From NCBI GenBank assembly GCA_907165275.2, contig OU015653.1, positions 8,772,001-8,836,000 of the forward strand: a stretch of 64,000 nucleotides of DNA, given 5' to 3'. Shown one piece after another: positions 12,818-24,120 of this stretch (its first letter is position 1; the number at the start of each line of letters is the position of its first letter). The translations under genes and the position numbers were made by a program. The notes below the pieces were generated by a model, which was given only the letters and a program-made list of their open reading frames with translations, made no database searches and was not told the DNA's origin. Source of the DNA: Zygaena filipendulae (taxonomy: Eukaryota; Arthropoda; Insecta; Lepidoptera; Zygaenidae).

Positions 12818-15800
12818 TCAGGTGCCACGCTCGCGCAATACGGGCCGGCCGTGAAGCAGCAGCACCGGCGGTGACAGCTCGCACTCGCGCCGTACTGTTG
12901 GAATCTTCGTACACACCCCAACCGACGCCGGGCCCCACTCATCCGTCGGCCGCGCGAGCACTCGAGCTTTCTATAAATATGAGAAAAATCACTGGCAAGT
13001 TACATAAATCGATTTTAATGGCATAACTATCAAAATGTATAAATATGTACCTAGGTGATAATGTTGTCTATTTAAAAATAACATAAATACTAAAACAATT
13101 ACCTCCATTATGGTGAGATCGTCGGGGCCGGTGCAAATCTGGTCGACTGCCATTATTACAACAACTACAACTGGAAGGACTCCCAGCGTCCATCCCACAG
13201 CGTCCGCCCACATTGGATATACGTAGAGCCCATAAGAGGCTGGTTTATATTCAATCCAGTTGAATACTAAAATAAACTAAAGAAAAAAAAATATTTTTTT
13301 AGATAATTTAACGTTATTAGGAGTCTCTCTCTGCCTTACAAATAAAAGAATGATAAAATATGCATACAATAACAACGTACCTACATGTCTGAAAACATAA
13401 CACCTAAAATGTAGGACTACGTAATTATAGATACGAACCACTAGAGCTGCAGGTGTAATTACTCTCCACATCGCGCTCCAAAAGATGACCCATAGTTTTG
13501 ACTGACGGCCGATCATACTCTGAATATCACGACAAAATTTCTCTGCACCATAAATCCATGCGATTAATATGCATTCACCAATTGCAATTATTAGAACTGA
13601 CCAGTTAGCTGCATATTTATCCATTAGCTGAAGCCAGTACATGCCACTCTGTAAAAAAGCGTATTGTGCAATAATAGATTGAAGAAGTGGCAGCAGACGA
13701 CCTCTGGGTTATATGATTTGGTTAAATATGATTTTTTAAATAAAATTTATGTAAATTATTGTATTACTTACGTTGGTTGTAAAGATAAGCCCACCGATAT
13801 AACCAAATACAGCGACAGCCAGTACCACCCAAACTTTATTATGTCTAAAGCTTGGAAACCTGTCTAATATAGCTGTTGTAACCGTCTCCATAAGTGCAAA
13901 CTGAGAAATAATGTGTTCATGTTAGTTAATTAAAAATAACTATAATAATTTAATAGATTTGAATAGACTAGTTAGCTCACCTGAGAATCAAGACCAAGTG
14001 TCAACAACATGACAAAAAACAGAATAGACCAGAGTGGCGATACAGGCAACCTTGTTACAACTTCTGGGTAGACAATGAAAGCCAAGCCAGCCCCTTGGTC
14101 TACCACTCGGTCTACGCTCACGTCTAATTCATGCGCCAAGAAGCCAATCACGGAAAAAATTACAAGTCCAGCGAAGAACGATGTGGCTATATTAGACACT
14201 GCCACAATTAACGAATCTCTGTAAGAAAATTAGATTTATTTTAAGAAACTAAGTACTTGATCATTAACATTATTAATAAAAATTAAAAAAAAAATATTAT
14301 ACTAACAAGTAACAGTTGTTGGTGAATTTATTGTAAGAAGAAAGAGTTATAAGACCTCCCCAAGCTGGACTCAAAGCGAAGAATATTTGCACCGCCGCAT
14401 CGCCCCATACCTGAAGTAAAGCAAAATCTAATTTTATTATTTAAAAGAGTTGAATAGCATATTTAAAAGAGTGAAATAATATATATATCTCAGATACGAC
14501 CGTATTTACTATTATTGTTTGTACAAACCTGTGCGTTAGCAAGCTGACTGAAGTCAGGTGTTAGATAGAATAGGATTCCTGTAGAAGCACCAGGTAAGGT
14601 AACACCTCGGAAGAACAAAATGACCAGTACCACATAAGGGAAGAGAGCAGTGAAATAAACGACCTATAAGACAAACGGTTTCATAATTTTAGTTCAATTG
14701 GTATTTAAAAAAAAGCCATATTAATAAAACGTGAAAATAATTAGTTACCTTCCCCGATGACTGAACACCTTTGCATAAGCAAAGAAATACGATAAGCCAA
14801 GCAGCTAATAAGCAGGCAGCCATACCCCATCGTATTTGGCCCGTTTCTTCTATACCAGCAGACAAACCAAGTACTTGATTCCTGAAATTACAAATAAAAA
14901 TCGACTTTATTTTGTGCTTCGAAAGCTCTTATTAGTATATATTTCAAGTGTATTTTTACTAACGTGAAGTATTCTTCAGCAGGAGGGCGCCTCACTGCTA
15001 CGTCTGCTAAAATAGTAATGTTTTTAAGTGCAGCATAAGTTTGATTGTAGCATTCTCTTAAGTAATATGTTCCATTATTTGCTTCGCATTCATCCGCTTC
15101 CTCGTACGAGTAACAATCTGTAATTATTAATGAATAAATGAAATTTCAAATTTAAATTGTCAAATTTTATTAAAAATTATATTACAATACAACAAAAATA
15201 ATAAGGGCTCACGTTTAGTACTCCAATCAGCGTTACAGTTTTGCCATGGCAGCTGATAAAATATGCTTGCGAACGAAACAACCATGTAGTAGATAGTCCA
15301 GGCAATAATCAAATTATAGTAGAGCATGACAATGCTGGAGACTATAACCATGCCATAACCCAGTCCCCGGAATAACGGGCAGAATCTGTTGTAGACGGCT
15401 ACCGGGCCCAAGGCGGCGTACTGGCCGAACGACAGCTCCATAAACATCAGCGGTAAGCCCGCTATTATGAGCATCACCGTAAACGGAATGAGAAATGCAC
15501 CTGAAAATGACACGCAGACATAAACATTCAATTAAATTTCGGCTCCGTGTATAAAAAAACGTTAGCCCGTCTTAACTTATGTGGATTATGTATTTATGAC
15601 TACGTAGTACGTAAATCAACTCGTAATCCTACGTAAGTAAAATTTATAATTTGCCGAAAAGCTCACTTTTACGTTGAATATAATATTGTCATAGCTAATC
15701 CCAACAAAAACATTTTCATGTAAAATGTTGCCAAGACGAGACCATATGCCAGCACTTTCAAAAAGTTATCAGATCTTATGTAGAGCCAAGCTTCTAACTC

Positions 15801-18800
15801 TACACGCCTTAACTCTACAAGGTCTAACTTCACAAACTCTACACCTTAGCCAAAATATGTGGCTTGACCATTTCGCTACATTCACATGGCCCTTAGGCCC
15901 TAAGGTGAAAAATTGGTCCATTTTTCATTACTTTTCTGTTATATAATAATAGTTCTTTGTAGTAACGAAACGGCCAAGCCACATATTTTGGCTAAGGTGT
16001 AGAGTTTGTGAAGTTAGACCTTGTAGAGTTAAGGCGTGTAGAGTTACAAGGGTTCAAAAAAACGACGAAACGCTTCGAGAAAAGGTAGGTAGTGCCCTTG
16101 CGCTTTGCTGGCTCGTCTTGGCGGGGGCACTACCGTACCCCCAGATTTATAAGTAGGTAACTTGCAGGTGACGTATCTCTACCCTAAAATTATAGAAGAG
16201 ATGAAATGACGACGATCGTTTTGAACTATTATTTGTTATAGCTAATAGAGTACCTACTTATTTGTGTGTAAATTAGTAAAGACACTTTTAAAAGTGTCAA
16301 GCGGCTAACCTTGACAAGAAGATACGTTCTTAGGTATAAGTGGGCTACTTTTGTGTACCTACTTAAGATCAAAAGTAGCCTGCTGATACTCGGTGCGCCC
16401 GTGGGATCTGTTCAGGTAGGTATATATTGTATGCTACAAACAAATGAGTGGGTATTGTGTTACACCCCTCTTGAAACCTACTTAACAATCCTTACGTAAC
16501 AACAATTCACATAATGTTGACGATGAGGTTCCGAGATTTGTCATAACTTTACATATGACTACTAATTAGATAGTTACATAGGTAAGCGTAATTTGATTAG
16601 ACACAAGATATCATAATAGAGTTCCGATTAAACTCTTCTCATTTTAATCAATAATTCAGTTGGAATTTCTTAAGAGATCTCAACCGCTTACATTGGGGAT
16701 ATCGTATAATCTTCTAAGATAGGTAGGTAACTTGCTAACACTACGAGTATGACGTATGACGGTGTAATCTACTCCTTGTGTATTTTTGTTGCTTTAAATA
16801 CCTACCTACTTACTAAAAAGTATTTTTTACATATTTTGTTTATATTTTACAACACGCAAATCCACTTGATTCCACACTATAAGCTTGTACCTACCTATCT
16901 AAGAAAAGAAGCAAACATAATATGTATTAAGTATTAACGGTTTATAGTTAGTAACGTAGGTACCTAAGTACGTATTTCGTTCGTTTAAAAACGGTCAGTA
17001 TTTATATATGTACCTAATGCTGAAGACGGCAACTCCAAAGCTAACCTAAGCTAAGCTAGTTAGTATTCGGTAGATATAGTAGATACTATATTAAATCCAT
17101 GAATCTCACATAGCACGTCTGCCGGAGGCACTCGCAAATACAAATCAGCGGCATTTTATGTCTCCGGTATTATACAAAATGCCGACCGTTTGTAAAAAAC
17201 GAGGTTTAAAAACAAAACCCGGAGTCTTTTTAAAAAACAAAATTCTTCACGATCGGGAATCGAGCTCGGTATTCGTTCATTTGCAAAGCGGCATGCTTTC
17301 GCACTGTTAATCCTTCTCAGATAAGTATCTACTAATCATCTCAGTTATCTGTGTGTTGTGAAGTGGATTATGATTATTATTACATATGTGCATACTTCAT
17401 CTCCTACGAAAGACTACTACGTCGTTAGCTTTTATATTTTTCAAATTTAAGGTAAATATACTACTCACCTACTATTGTATCTATATTTTATAAAAGTCCA
17501 ACTCCATCACTAAATTTTAAATGACTCGATGAACGCTCTATTAGCTCGGTCTATCATTTCATCTAATTCAATTATATTTTACGACTAGCGCGAAGGTCTT
17601 TTTAATTATACGTTAGTTGTGTTGTGATTTTATTTTTAATGAGATAGTCTATCTCATTAAAAAATTAAATTTAAAAGGCCAAGTTCACTCCCAAAAAGTT
17701 CCTGTTCATAAAAGTTGTGGGATCAAAATAATGGCAAATTCCTATTGCACGTAAAGTTGTACAACGTTAAAAAAAAAAGAACAATAAAATCATCTGTACA
17801 TACCTCCCCCATTATTGTAGCATAGATAAGGAAACCTCCACACGTTCCCTAAGCCAACACTATAGCCCAAAAGTGACAGAAGGAAATCGAAGCGACCCGT
17901 CCAATTGCCTCTTTCAGGCTCTGTTTCCTCTGCAAGTGGCTCTTTTCCCGGCTCTTCTTTACACTGTAGAGAAACAAACTAATCATCACACAATCATGAC
18001 ATACCTACTAGAATTATAGACCTAGACACGTCTATACGAACACTGACTAAAGTGCACTTGAAACTCGACTCTTGGCGCTTCCATTTAGTTCACTTTTGCG
18101 CAAGTGATGACTGTGCCTCTCAAAGATAAGCGGCTATATCGAATATATTAATGGATTATTTTCTAACGTGAATCAAATTTCAATTCGCTATCGAAGTATT
18201 CGATTTATTGATAGCTTTACAACGTAGCATAAGCAAGAACACCAAGAAATATCAGAAGTATAACAGGAATAATGAAATCTTAATGTTTTCCCTGTGACAT
18301 GTATTAAAACAAATACCTAGGTACACATAAATGTAGATATCTCTTTTAATAATTATTCGATCTATTTTACTAAACATAATAATAGGTACCTATAGGTACA
18401 ACATCAAAATGTCTTTATGTTGATATTAGCATATCAGCATAGGACCAAAGCCGGTAAGGTACGAAAATTCAAATGGTACGGAATTTCATTATGCAAGTCG
18501 CATGACTCTACATACGATAAACAAATAGGCAGGTAGGTATTTGATTTAATTTTAAAACTATTTTACATCTATCACATTAAATCCTACTGATATTATAAAT
18601 GTGAAAGTGTGGATGTTTAGATGTTTGGATGTTTGTTACTCAATCACGCAAAAACGGCTGAACGGATTTGGATGAAATTTGGCATGCACGTTGTCAGGGG
18701 TACAGAGAAGGATATAGGGTACCCGGGATTCCCGCGGAAACTTCAAAATTACCGGGAACTTCAAAATTATCGCGGGTGAAACCGCGGGGCGCAGCTAGTA

Positions 18801-18963
18801 AATAAATAAATCATTTCCGATCTGTATTTACTACGAAAATAAATTTGGTTCAATAATCAAAATAATACAATTGTAACAGCTATCTACTTACGTCTGTATA
18901 GAAATCCATTGGAGGAATACTTCTAGTGACCGCAGATATATGAACATTAGTTGATTTCGCCAT
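12818..18963 (-). CDS. GlyT: SLC6 sodium- and chloride-dependent glycine-transporter-like protein (12 exons, 647 aa)
   Basis: Coding exons on the minus strand, in order: 18892-18963, 17804-17963, 15213-15500, 14964-15117, 14749-14881, 14529-14663, 14307-14410, 13981-14218, 13772-13900, 13435-13648, 13103-13266, 12818-12970. All junctions are GT/AG and keep phase, giving 647 residues, a normal SLC6 length. SLC6 proteins are 12-helix plasma-membrane symporters coupling Na+ and Cl- to amino-acid or transmitter uptake. Seen: TM1 signature [10 protein letters not shown] (residues 65-73), the paired EL2 cysteines near residue 165-175, three N-glycosylation sequons (NGT, NQT, NIT) in EL2, [12 protein letters not shown] in TM6-7, LTLGLDSQF in TM8, and a C-terminal PTDEWGPA. 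The run from [10 protein letters not shown] through YPEVVTRLP resembles vertebrate glycine transporters most closely, and the residue after 'FAL' in TM6 is Ser, as I remember for GlyT2 rather than GlyT1. The SLC6 assignment is near certain; glycine as substrate is inference. The reading frame ends at a TGA (12818-12820), discussed separately. Confidence 0.88.
15795..16046. repeat. Perfect 72-bp inverted repeat with 108-bp loop
   Basis: The arm 15795-15866 is the exact reverse complement of 15975-16046 (72 of 72 bases by eye). The arms themselves contain three AACTCTACA-like units, and weaker pairing continues into the loop. It lies in the transporter's intron 2, so the pre-mRNA could form a long hairpin. 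There are no coding features. Confidence 0.85.
17200..17330. repeat. Possible degenerate tRNA-related SINE fragment
   Basis: The segment carries 'GGGAATCGAGCTCGG' and 'GCAAAGCGGCATGC...GCACTGTTAATCC', which resemble degraded tRNA B-box/SINE text. It lies in transporter intron 2. I could not fold a tRNA from it. Confidence 0.2.
18590..18803 (+). repeat. Dispersed lepidopteran repeat ('GGTGAAACCGCGGGGCGCAG')
   Basis: Contains the family hallmarks: ATGTTTGTTACTCAATCACG, AACGGATTTGGATGAAATTTGG, 'TACCCGGGATTCCCGCGG', and the end 'GTGAAACCGCGGGGCGCAGCTAG'-type tail (split here for length). Lies in the transporter's first intron. A related copy is at 52200-52358. Confidence 0.7.
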
Positions 18964-19001
18964 GTTGTAATAATCGATTAAATAAAAACTATTTAGACAT
19001 A

Positions 19002-19007
19002 AACTGA
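19002..19007 (-). promoter_or_regulatory. Possible arthropod initiator (TCAGTT) for the transporter gene
   Basis: TCAGTT on the minus strand matches the arthropod Inr consensus TCAGT and lies about 40 bases upstream of the transporter ATG (18963). No clear TATA box was seen at the expected distance. A single short motif match, so weak evidence. Confidence 0.25.
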
Positions 19008-19129
19008 GATTTTAACAACATATTTGAAGCGACAGCGATCCGAGAGTGGCTGGAGCACCGACCACCAAGCATTGCAGTGAACATCACCCCGACCGCGACA
19101 TCACTAATAAACCACGTCTTCACACTTGA

Positions 19130-20435
19130 GCCGCGAGATTGTGCCGCGAAGTGCGGTGATTAACTCGTAAACTCGGCGCATCGGAGCATTACAACCTTAT
19201 GTTACGTTACCTTACTTATTTGATGTGGTAAATCGGGGATCAAGATGTTAATATGCAATCGAAAAATACAAAACGCAGGCACGCGCAGATGTCAAGTTTC
19301 GCATCGACCGAACTCTGAATGAACATCTAGGTCAATATCAAACCTCCGCCTCCAACCTCCCCTACGCACCCCTCTCGCCCCGATATGAAATTTTCTCCAC
19401 TCGACGAATAATCAGGTGGATCGTCCTTCAAATAGGTGTTTAAAATTTTTGTCAGTTAAAATTTTTTCGTATTCGATTTAATGGCATCATAAATAAAACG
19501 TTACGATATTAAAACGATAAAAAAATATTAAAACCATTTCGAGTCATTTAACTCGATGCCAAATATTCATTAATTTTGTCCTATGTCTATTGATATTGAT
19601 TCATTACCTACGCAATCAAAACAGATATTTCAAGGATGGACGAAAAAATTATCCCCAAATCAAATAGATAAAAAAAAATTAAAAGTCGGTTTATGATTTT
19701 CTTGCAATTCGGTTTTAATGCATTTTATATTGTATTTAAATTCGATACTACTTAGATAGGTACATAACTATAACTTCAACATGTTTTTTGAGTGTTCATC
19801 ATTATTTAAGTCTGTTCGTCCGTTGGACATAATTAAAAATGCTATTTTTTTATTAAAGCCGATAACCGATTTCAAAATAGGTAGAAGTTTAATTAATAGA
19901 ACGTAATTGTTTACCTTCTTGTTAGGTGCTTTTATACGTATTCCGTAATAATATAATGGATAAACCCTAGATTTTGTGCTAAATCGTTCTAATACGTCAT
20001 TAACAGGCTTGACCACAGAAATCAATTAAGAATTCCTACGTACATACTTGGTCTTTGACTGAGTGGTTAAGGGTAGGTACTGTACTTATTAGAGGGATTG
20101 AAAAGACGATTTAGTTCCTACTTATGTATATGCCCAGATAGTATTAGGTAGGATAATATCTACCTACTTGGCATAGGCACCGATAATATAATACTATACT
20201 AGGTATAGGTATTAGTAGATACTCTTTGTAAAGTTATAGTTAGATTACAGGATTCATTTTCTTGCTACTTGTACCTATTGTTTTCCAAAATAAACCAAAA
20301 TATAATAAGGCTGAGGCTAGTCGTCCACTAAACGGACGACCGCGTCCACCATGTCCGCCTTGCGCAAAATGTAGGTAGATATTGATCTTTCCTAACGTTC
20401 TTTTTTTGTTACGAGATTTGCACGCCAAATGAAAA
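19130..20435. other. Intergenic region upstream of the transporter, no gene seen
   Basis: The first 200 bases are GC-richer and may include promoter sequence of the minus-strand transporter. Beyond that it is AT-rich with no coding character and no repeat I recognise. Confidence 0.5.
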
Positions 20436-20438
20436 ATC

Positions 20439-21053
20439 TTTTTTCATTACTCATACTCGGAAAGTAGGTCTGAAGTTGCCTGAGAAGCGGGTTGAAAGTA
20501 ACCCTTTTCAGCCCTAGGGAGAATCGCTTTCAACTGACAACTGTCAAATTATTAAAAAAAAACTAGGTCTATTTTCACATTTCTATTGAACCATGTTTCA
20601 ACTTTCTATACAGCCAGCGCGATGTAAAATTGAAATAACGTAAAGTATAAGTAGGTATTAATTAAAATAAAATTCACTCACTTTTTCTTAAGCTAATTCC
20701 TATTTATATTTTTTTATTTTCTTTAATTAATAATTACTAATTAAAGATAATATTTTTTTTAGGTCGCCACAATGTCAATAAAAAATACTGGCTGAATAGC
20801 TAGCCGGCCAAAGAAAAAGAAGTAGGTGGTAAAGTGTCAAGCGACTATCCGATCTTCACTCATTTTTTCTTTAGCTAATTCCTATTTTTATTTTGACTTT
20901 CCTTGCATTCGTAATGAAAAGCACAGTGTTACCCTCGGGAGAAAGACTTATTTAGTCCCTCGATCTATTGGCGCCCTCGCTACGCTCGGGCGCCAAACCC
21001 CGTCTCGGCACTAAATAAGTTACTTTCACCCCTAGGATAACAATGTACTATTA
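20439..21053. mobile_element. Composite element copy 1 (about 0.6 kb), central segment in orientation 1
   Basis: Starts near CATTACTCATACTCGGAAAG and ends CACCCCTAGGATAACAATG. Near-identical to 61434-62041 except for the centre: here GGCGCCCTCGCTACGCTCGG, followed by GCGCCAAACCCCGTCTCGG; in the other copy this piece is inverted. The outer parts GTTGAAAGTAACCC / AGTTACTTTCACCCC form imperfect inverted repeats. No ORF. Confidence 0.8.
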
Positions 21054-21069
21054 GGTAATATACAATTTT

Positions 21070-22275
21070 TAACCGACTTCCAAAAAGGAGGAGGTTACGC
21101 ATTCGGCTGTATGTATGTTTTTTTTGTGTTTTTCTTATGTATTTTTTTATGTATTTATTACTCGAAGACTATTGGACCGAATTGGATTTTATTTTGTTTT
21201 AAAGGGTATACTCCCAAGTTGGTCCCAATGCCACCAAATCGGGATCTGATGATGGCATCTTGGAGAAATCGAGGAACTCTTTAAAAATTATAGGCACACC
21301 TATAGCGATTTCGGTATTTTTTAGAGTAAATCATTCATTTGCTTTCGGAAAGCAAAAGAAGAAGTGGAACTGATGATGAAGGCCATAGATGGTCATCGGA
21401 ACTACTCAACAATAATGCGTATTTCACGGGTTTCGATTGGATCGATTTGGAAAATTGTTTTATTTGTTTGAAAGGGTATACTCTCAAGTTGATCCCACTG
21501 TCACCAAGTCGAGATCTGATGATGGGATCTTGGAGAAATCGAGGGAACTCTTCAAAAATTATAGGCACTGCACCTATAGCGATTTTTGTATTTTTAATAA
21601 TAAATCTTTTATTTGCTTTCGGAAAGCAAAATTTGAAGAAGTGGAACTGATGATGAAAACCACAGATGGTCATCGGAACTACCTACTCAATAATAGGTAG
21701 GTATTACACGGGTTCCGATTCGTTAACTTTAATATGGCTTCTAAACAATTTATGCTCGTCATAATGTATATGGCGAAGTGGAACTGATGGTGATGTAGGT
21801 ACTAGTAGAACTCCTCAACAATTAACGTCCCTGCATCGGGAAAAGCAATATTTTGTAAAAGGTGATAAGCAGCCTACCTTAGATAAATTACAAAGCGACT
21901 CACTTAAAAGCGAGAAATAAACAAAATTTTAATAAAAAACATTTAAAGCGACTTCCAAAAACACAAAACTAAAAAAACTTAAAATGACAAAATACCGATT
22001 TAATCTAAAAGATAATAATACACGTAATAATATTATTATTGGTTAGTGCTACCACTGATCGGTTTGAAGTCGGTGACAAGCCAAACATGGAGTGGGTAGA
22101 TGGGCTATGTTAACTCCCGCCACGAGCTCGTCGTGAGCTGAATAACCTAAGTGGGCTTGGCACCGAATTCAAACCGATCAGTGGTAGCACTAACCAATAA
22201 TAATATTACGTGTATTATTGTCTTTTGGATTAAATCAATATTTTGTTACTAATAGTTTTTTATTTTTGTTTTTTT
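21070..22275 (+). repeat. Foldback/tandem composite repeat, copy 1
   Basis: Starts AACCGACTTCCAAAAAGGAG, continues with tandem units of about 260 bp (marked by GATCTGATGATGGGATCTTGG, TTTGCTTTCGGAAAGCAAA and CATCGGAACTACTCAA), and ends with a large inverted repeat (about 21946-22275) whose arms carry CCACTGATCGGTTTGAA and its reverse complement. Three more copies, in opposite orientation, are at 27240-28565, 38588-39829 and 52630-53574. Confidence 0.8.
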
Positions 22276-22779
22276 GCTTAAAAATAAATTTTACGTATAT
22301 TTTCACTGTAAAATTGTAAATACCTTTAGATTATAATCTATCTCGCGAGATTGTAAATTGTCAAAAGCTCGTGAACCGTAACACTGTTATTGGCGCGCGA
22401 AACAGGAAAGTTCTCGAGTGACGACCACGAACCGGAAAAACAGTGTGGGTATGCCCGCTACAAGGGGGACCGACGTGCATGCGGGAAGCGCAGGACCGGT
22501 AGTTGTGGCGATCCTTGAAGGAGGTCCATGTCCAGCAGTGGATGTCTTTCGGCTGATATGATTATCAGATCAATTAGATCGTGACTTCAAAAGTGTAATT
22601 ACGATACGATGCTCTTCGGCTGTGGGTGCCGGACTTTTTGATTAACGTCCTTACCTAACATTGGAATGAACCTCTTCACAGTCCACACTTTCACACACAG
22701 CTATACGACATGACAGGCGGTCAAACTTTCGCTTAGTTGCCGTATAGGTAGGTAGGTATATAGAAATCTTTAAACTTCA

Positions 22780-22975
22780 AAAAAAAATAAAAATCTTTCT
22801 TCGGAACTACTAAACGGATTATCATGCGGTTTTCACAGGGAGATTAAGCTTAGGTATAGCTTGGAGCAAAATATAGGCTTTGTTTTATTCAAATCGGATA
22901 TCGGGAAAAAGTTGTTATACGCGTATTTAAAAGCGTTTCACACGGGTGAAACCACAGGGCACAGCTATAGTGGCT
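22780..22975 (+). repeat. Dispersed lepidopteran repeat copy
   Basis: Carries 'CTACTAAACGGATTATCATG', 'GTTTTCACAGGGAGATTAAG' and ends 'GGTGAAACCACAGGGCACAGC', the same architecture as the copies elsewhere in the window. Confidence 0.55.
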
Positions 22976-22979
22976 AGTG

Positions 22980-24110
22980 TTGTACCTAATGGTTGAAGTT
23001 TTTTGGCGGGGGGTCAAGTTGTCGGATGAAATAGCTTTGGTAATTTTGTTTTAATTATGGTGTTGTTTCATGACAGATTATTGTGTGCAAGCTGTCACTG
23101 TGCAATGTGCTTCGTTATTTGACTCATTCCCAGTTGTCCCATCCCAATCAACGGTGACAAATGGGAATACATAAACAATATCCTTAAAAAAATCCTATTT
23201 CTCAGTAGGTACTGGGGACATCCGTAGCAGTGGCAACTACCCTATAAGGGGTATTTACCCATCTCTGTTTCAAATTTAGTTAACCGTTGCGATCGACAGG
23301 CGTGTCATTATAAAAGTAAAATGAGATATTTTTTACACTAATTGGCAGAAGGCACACCAGGCGTTTCATTATTCGTATAGCGCTTGGCTTGAAACTTGAA
23401 AGTCATGTCACGAAATATTTGTTCGCTGCCAAAGAGCCCACAGTCAGAGCGAAATTGAGTCCCGCCGCCGATTTTACCAACTATATATTGCAAAGTAGGT
23501 ATAATAACAGTAACACCCATGTGTGTAATGTTCTCGTACTTGTGTAGAGTATAACAAAAGTCTACAACCATATTATTATTATACGTTATTGCAAAGTTAG
23601 TATGAAAGAATTTCCTATTGTTTTTAGCGTTAATAAAATAAATATACACAATGGTTTCATTGCAGAATGTTTTAATGCACCATAATAACCATTAACCATT
23701 TTATAACATCTTAATATAGGAATGTAACAATTTTTAAGTCACAATGCTGAGTCACAATGTAAATTATTAACAGTTCAACAGGAAATAGAAAATTTGTAAA
23801 ATATAGGTAAGTAATTAAAAATTCTTTAACATTAGCAAAATGCTTCCAAATGTTTTAATTTTCACGTTATCGATTGGTACACCTACTTATGTATTATTGC
23901 ATAATATGGTTTATGTATTACTACATAGTGATAAGGTGTATCGTTTACATTTATTTGTAGGTATCGTGAAAATATATTAATTACATAACCCAATGCACAA
24001 CCGTCATTTTTATCAGATTCATTTCACTATTTTCTTAATATATAAAGTGTAATTTGAGACAATATTTTGTGGTCCCCATTTAAATAAACCAAAGAAAATT
24101 TTTAATCATT
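22980..24110. other. Intergenic, downstream of transaldolase; no gene seen
   Basis: Contains a GC-richer patch at about 23335-23500 in a 103-codon minus-strand frame, without a recognisable domain or splice context. A minus-strand AATAAA at 23950-23955 may be the transaldolase polyadenylation signal. Confidence 0.4.
23950..23955 (-). terminator. Possible transaldolase polyadenylation signal
   Basis: AATAAA on the minus strand about 165 bases after the stop codon. No nearer canonical hexamer was found. Confidence 0.3.
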
Positions 24111-24120
24111 TACGTACAGC

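Noticed and set aside
12782..12943. ATG-started frame in the GC-rich exon 12 (MSGARRRL...) as first exon of a separate gene
   Set aside because: It is in a different phase from transporter exon 11; although it can be joined to the tail through another acceptor, its Arg/Cys-rich product looks like an out-of-frame reading of the transporter's C-terminus.
20040..20120. tRNA-like text 'GACTGAGTGGTTAAGGGTAGG'-type stretch (shortened)
   Set aside because: No acceptor stem or anticodon arm could be paired; the similarity to a leucine or serine tRNA D-arm is too short.
21335..21700. Overlapping frames of 87-112 codons on both strands
   Set aside because: They lie in the tandem units of the composite repeat; the same frames reappear at 28149-28421, 39237-39479 and 52978-53223 and differ by indels, so they are repeat shadows.
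23338..23649. 103-codon minus-strand frame in the transaldolase 3' flank
   Set aside because: AT-rich at one end, no domain, no start context, no splice sites supporting it.
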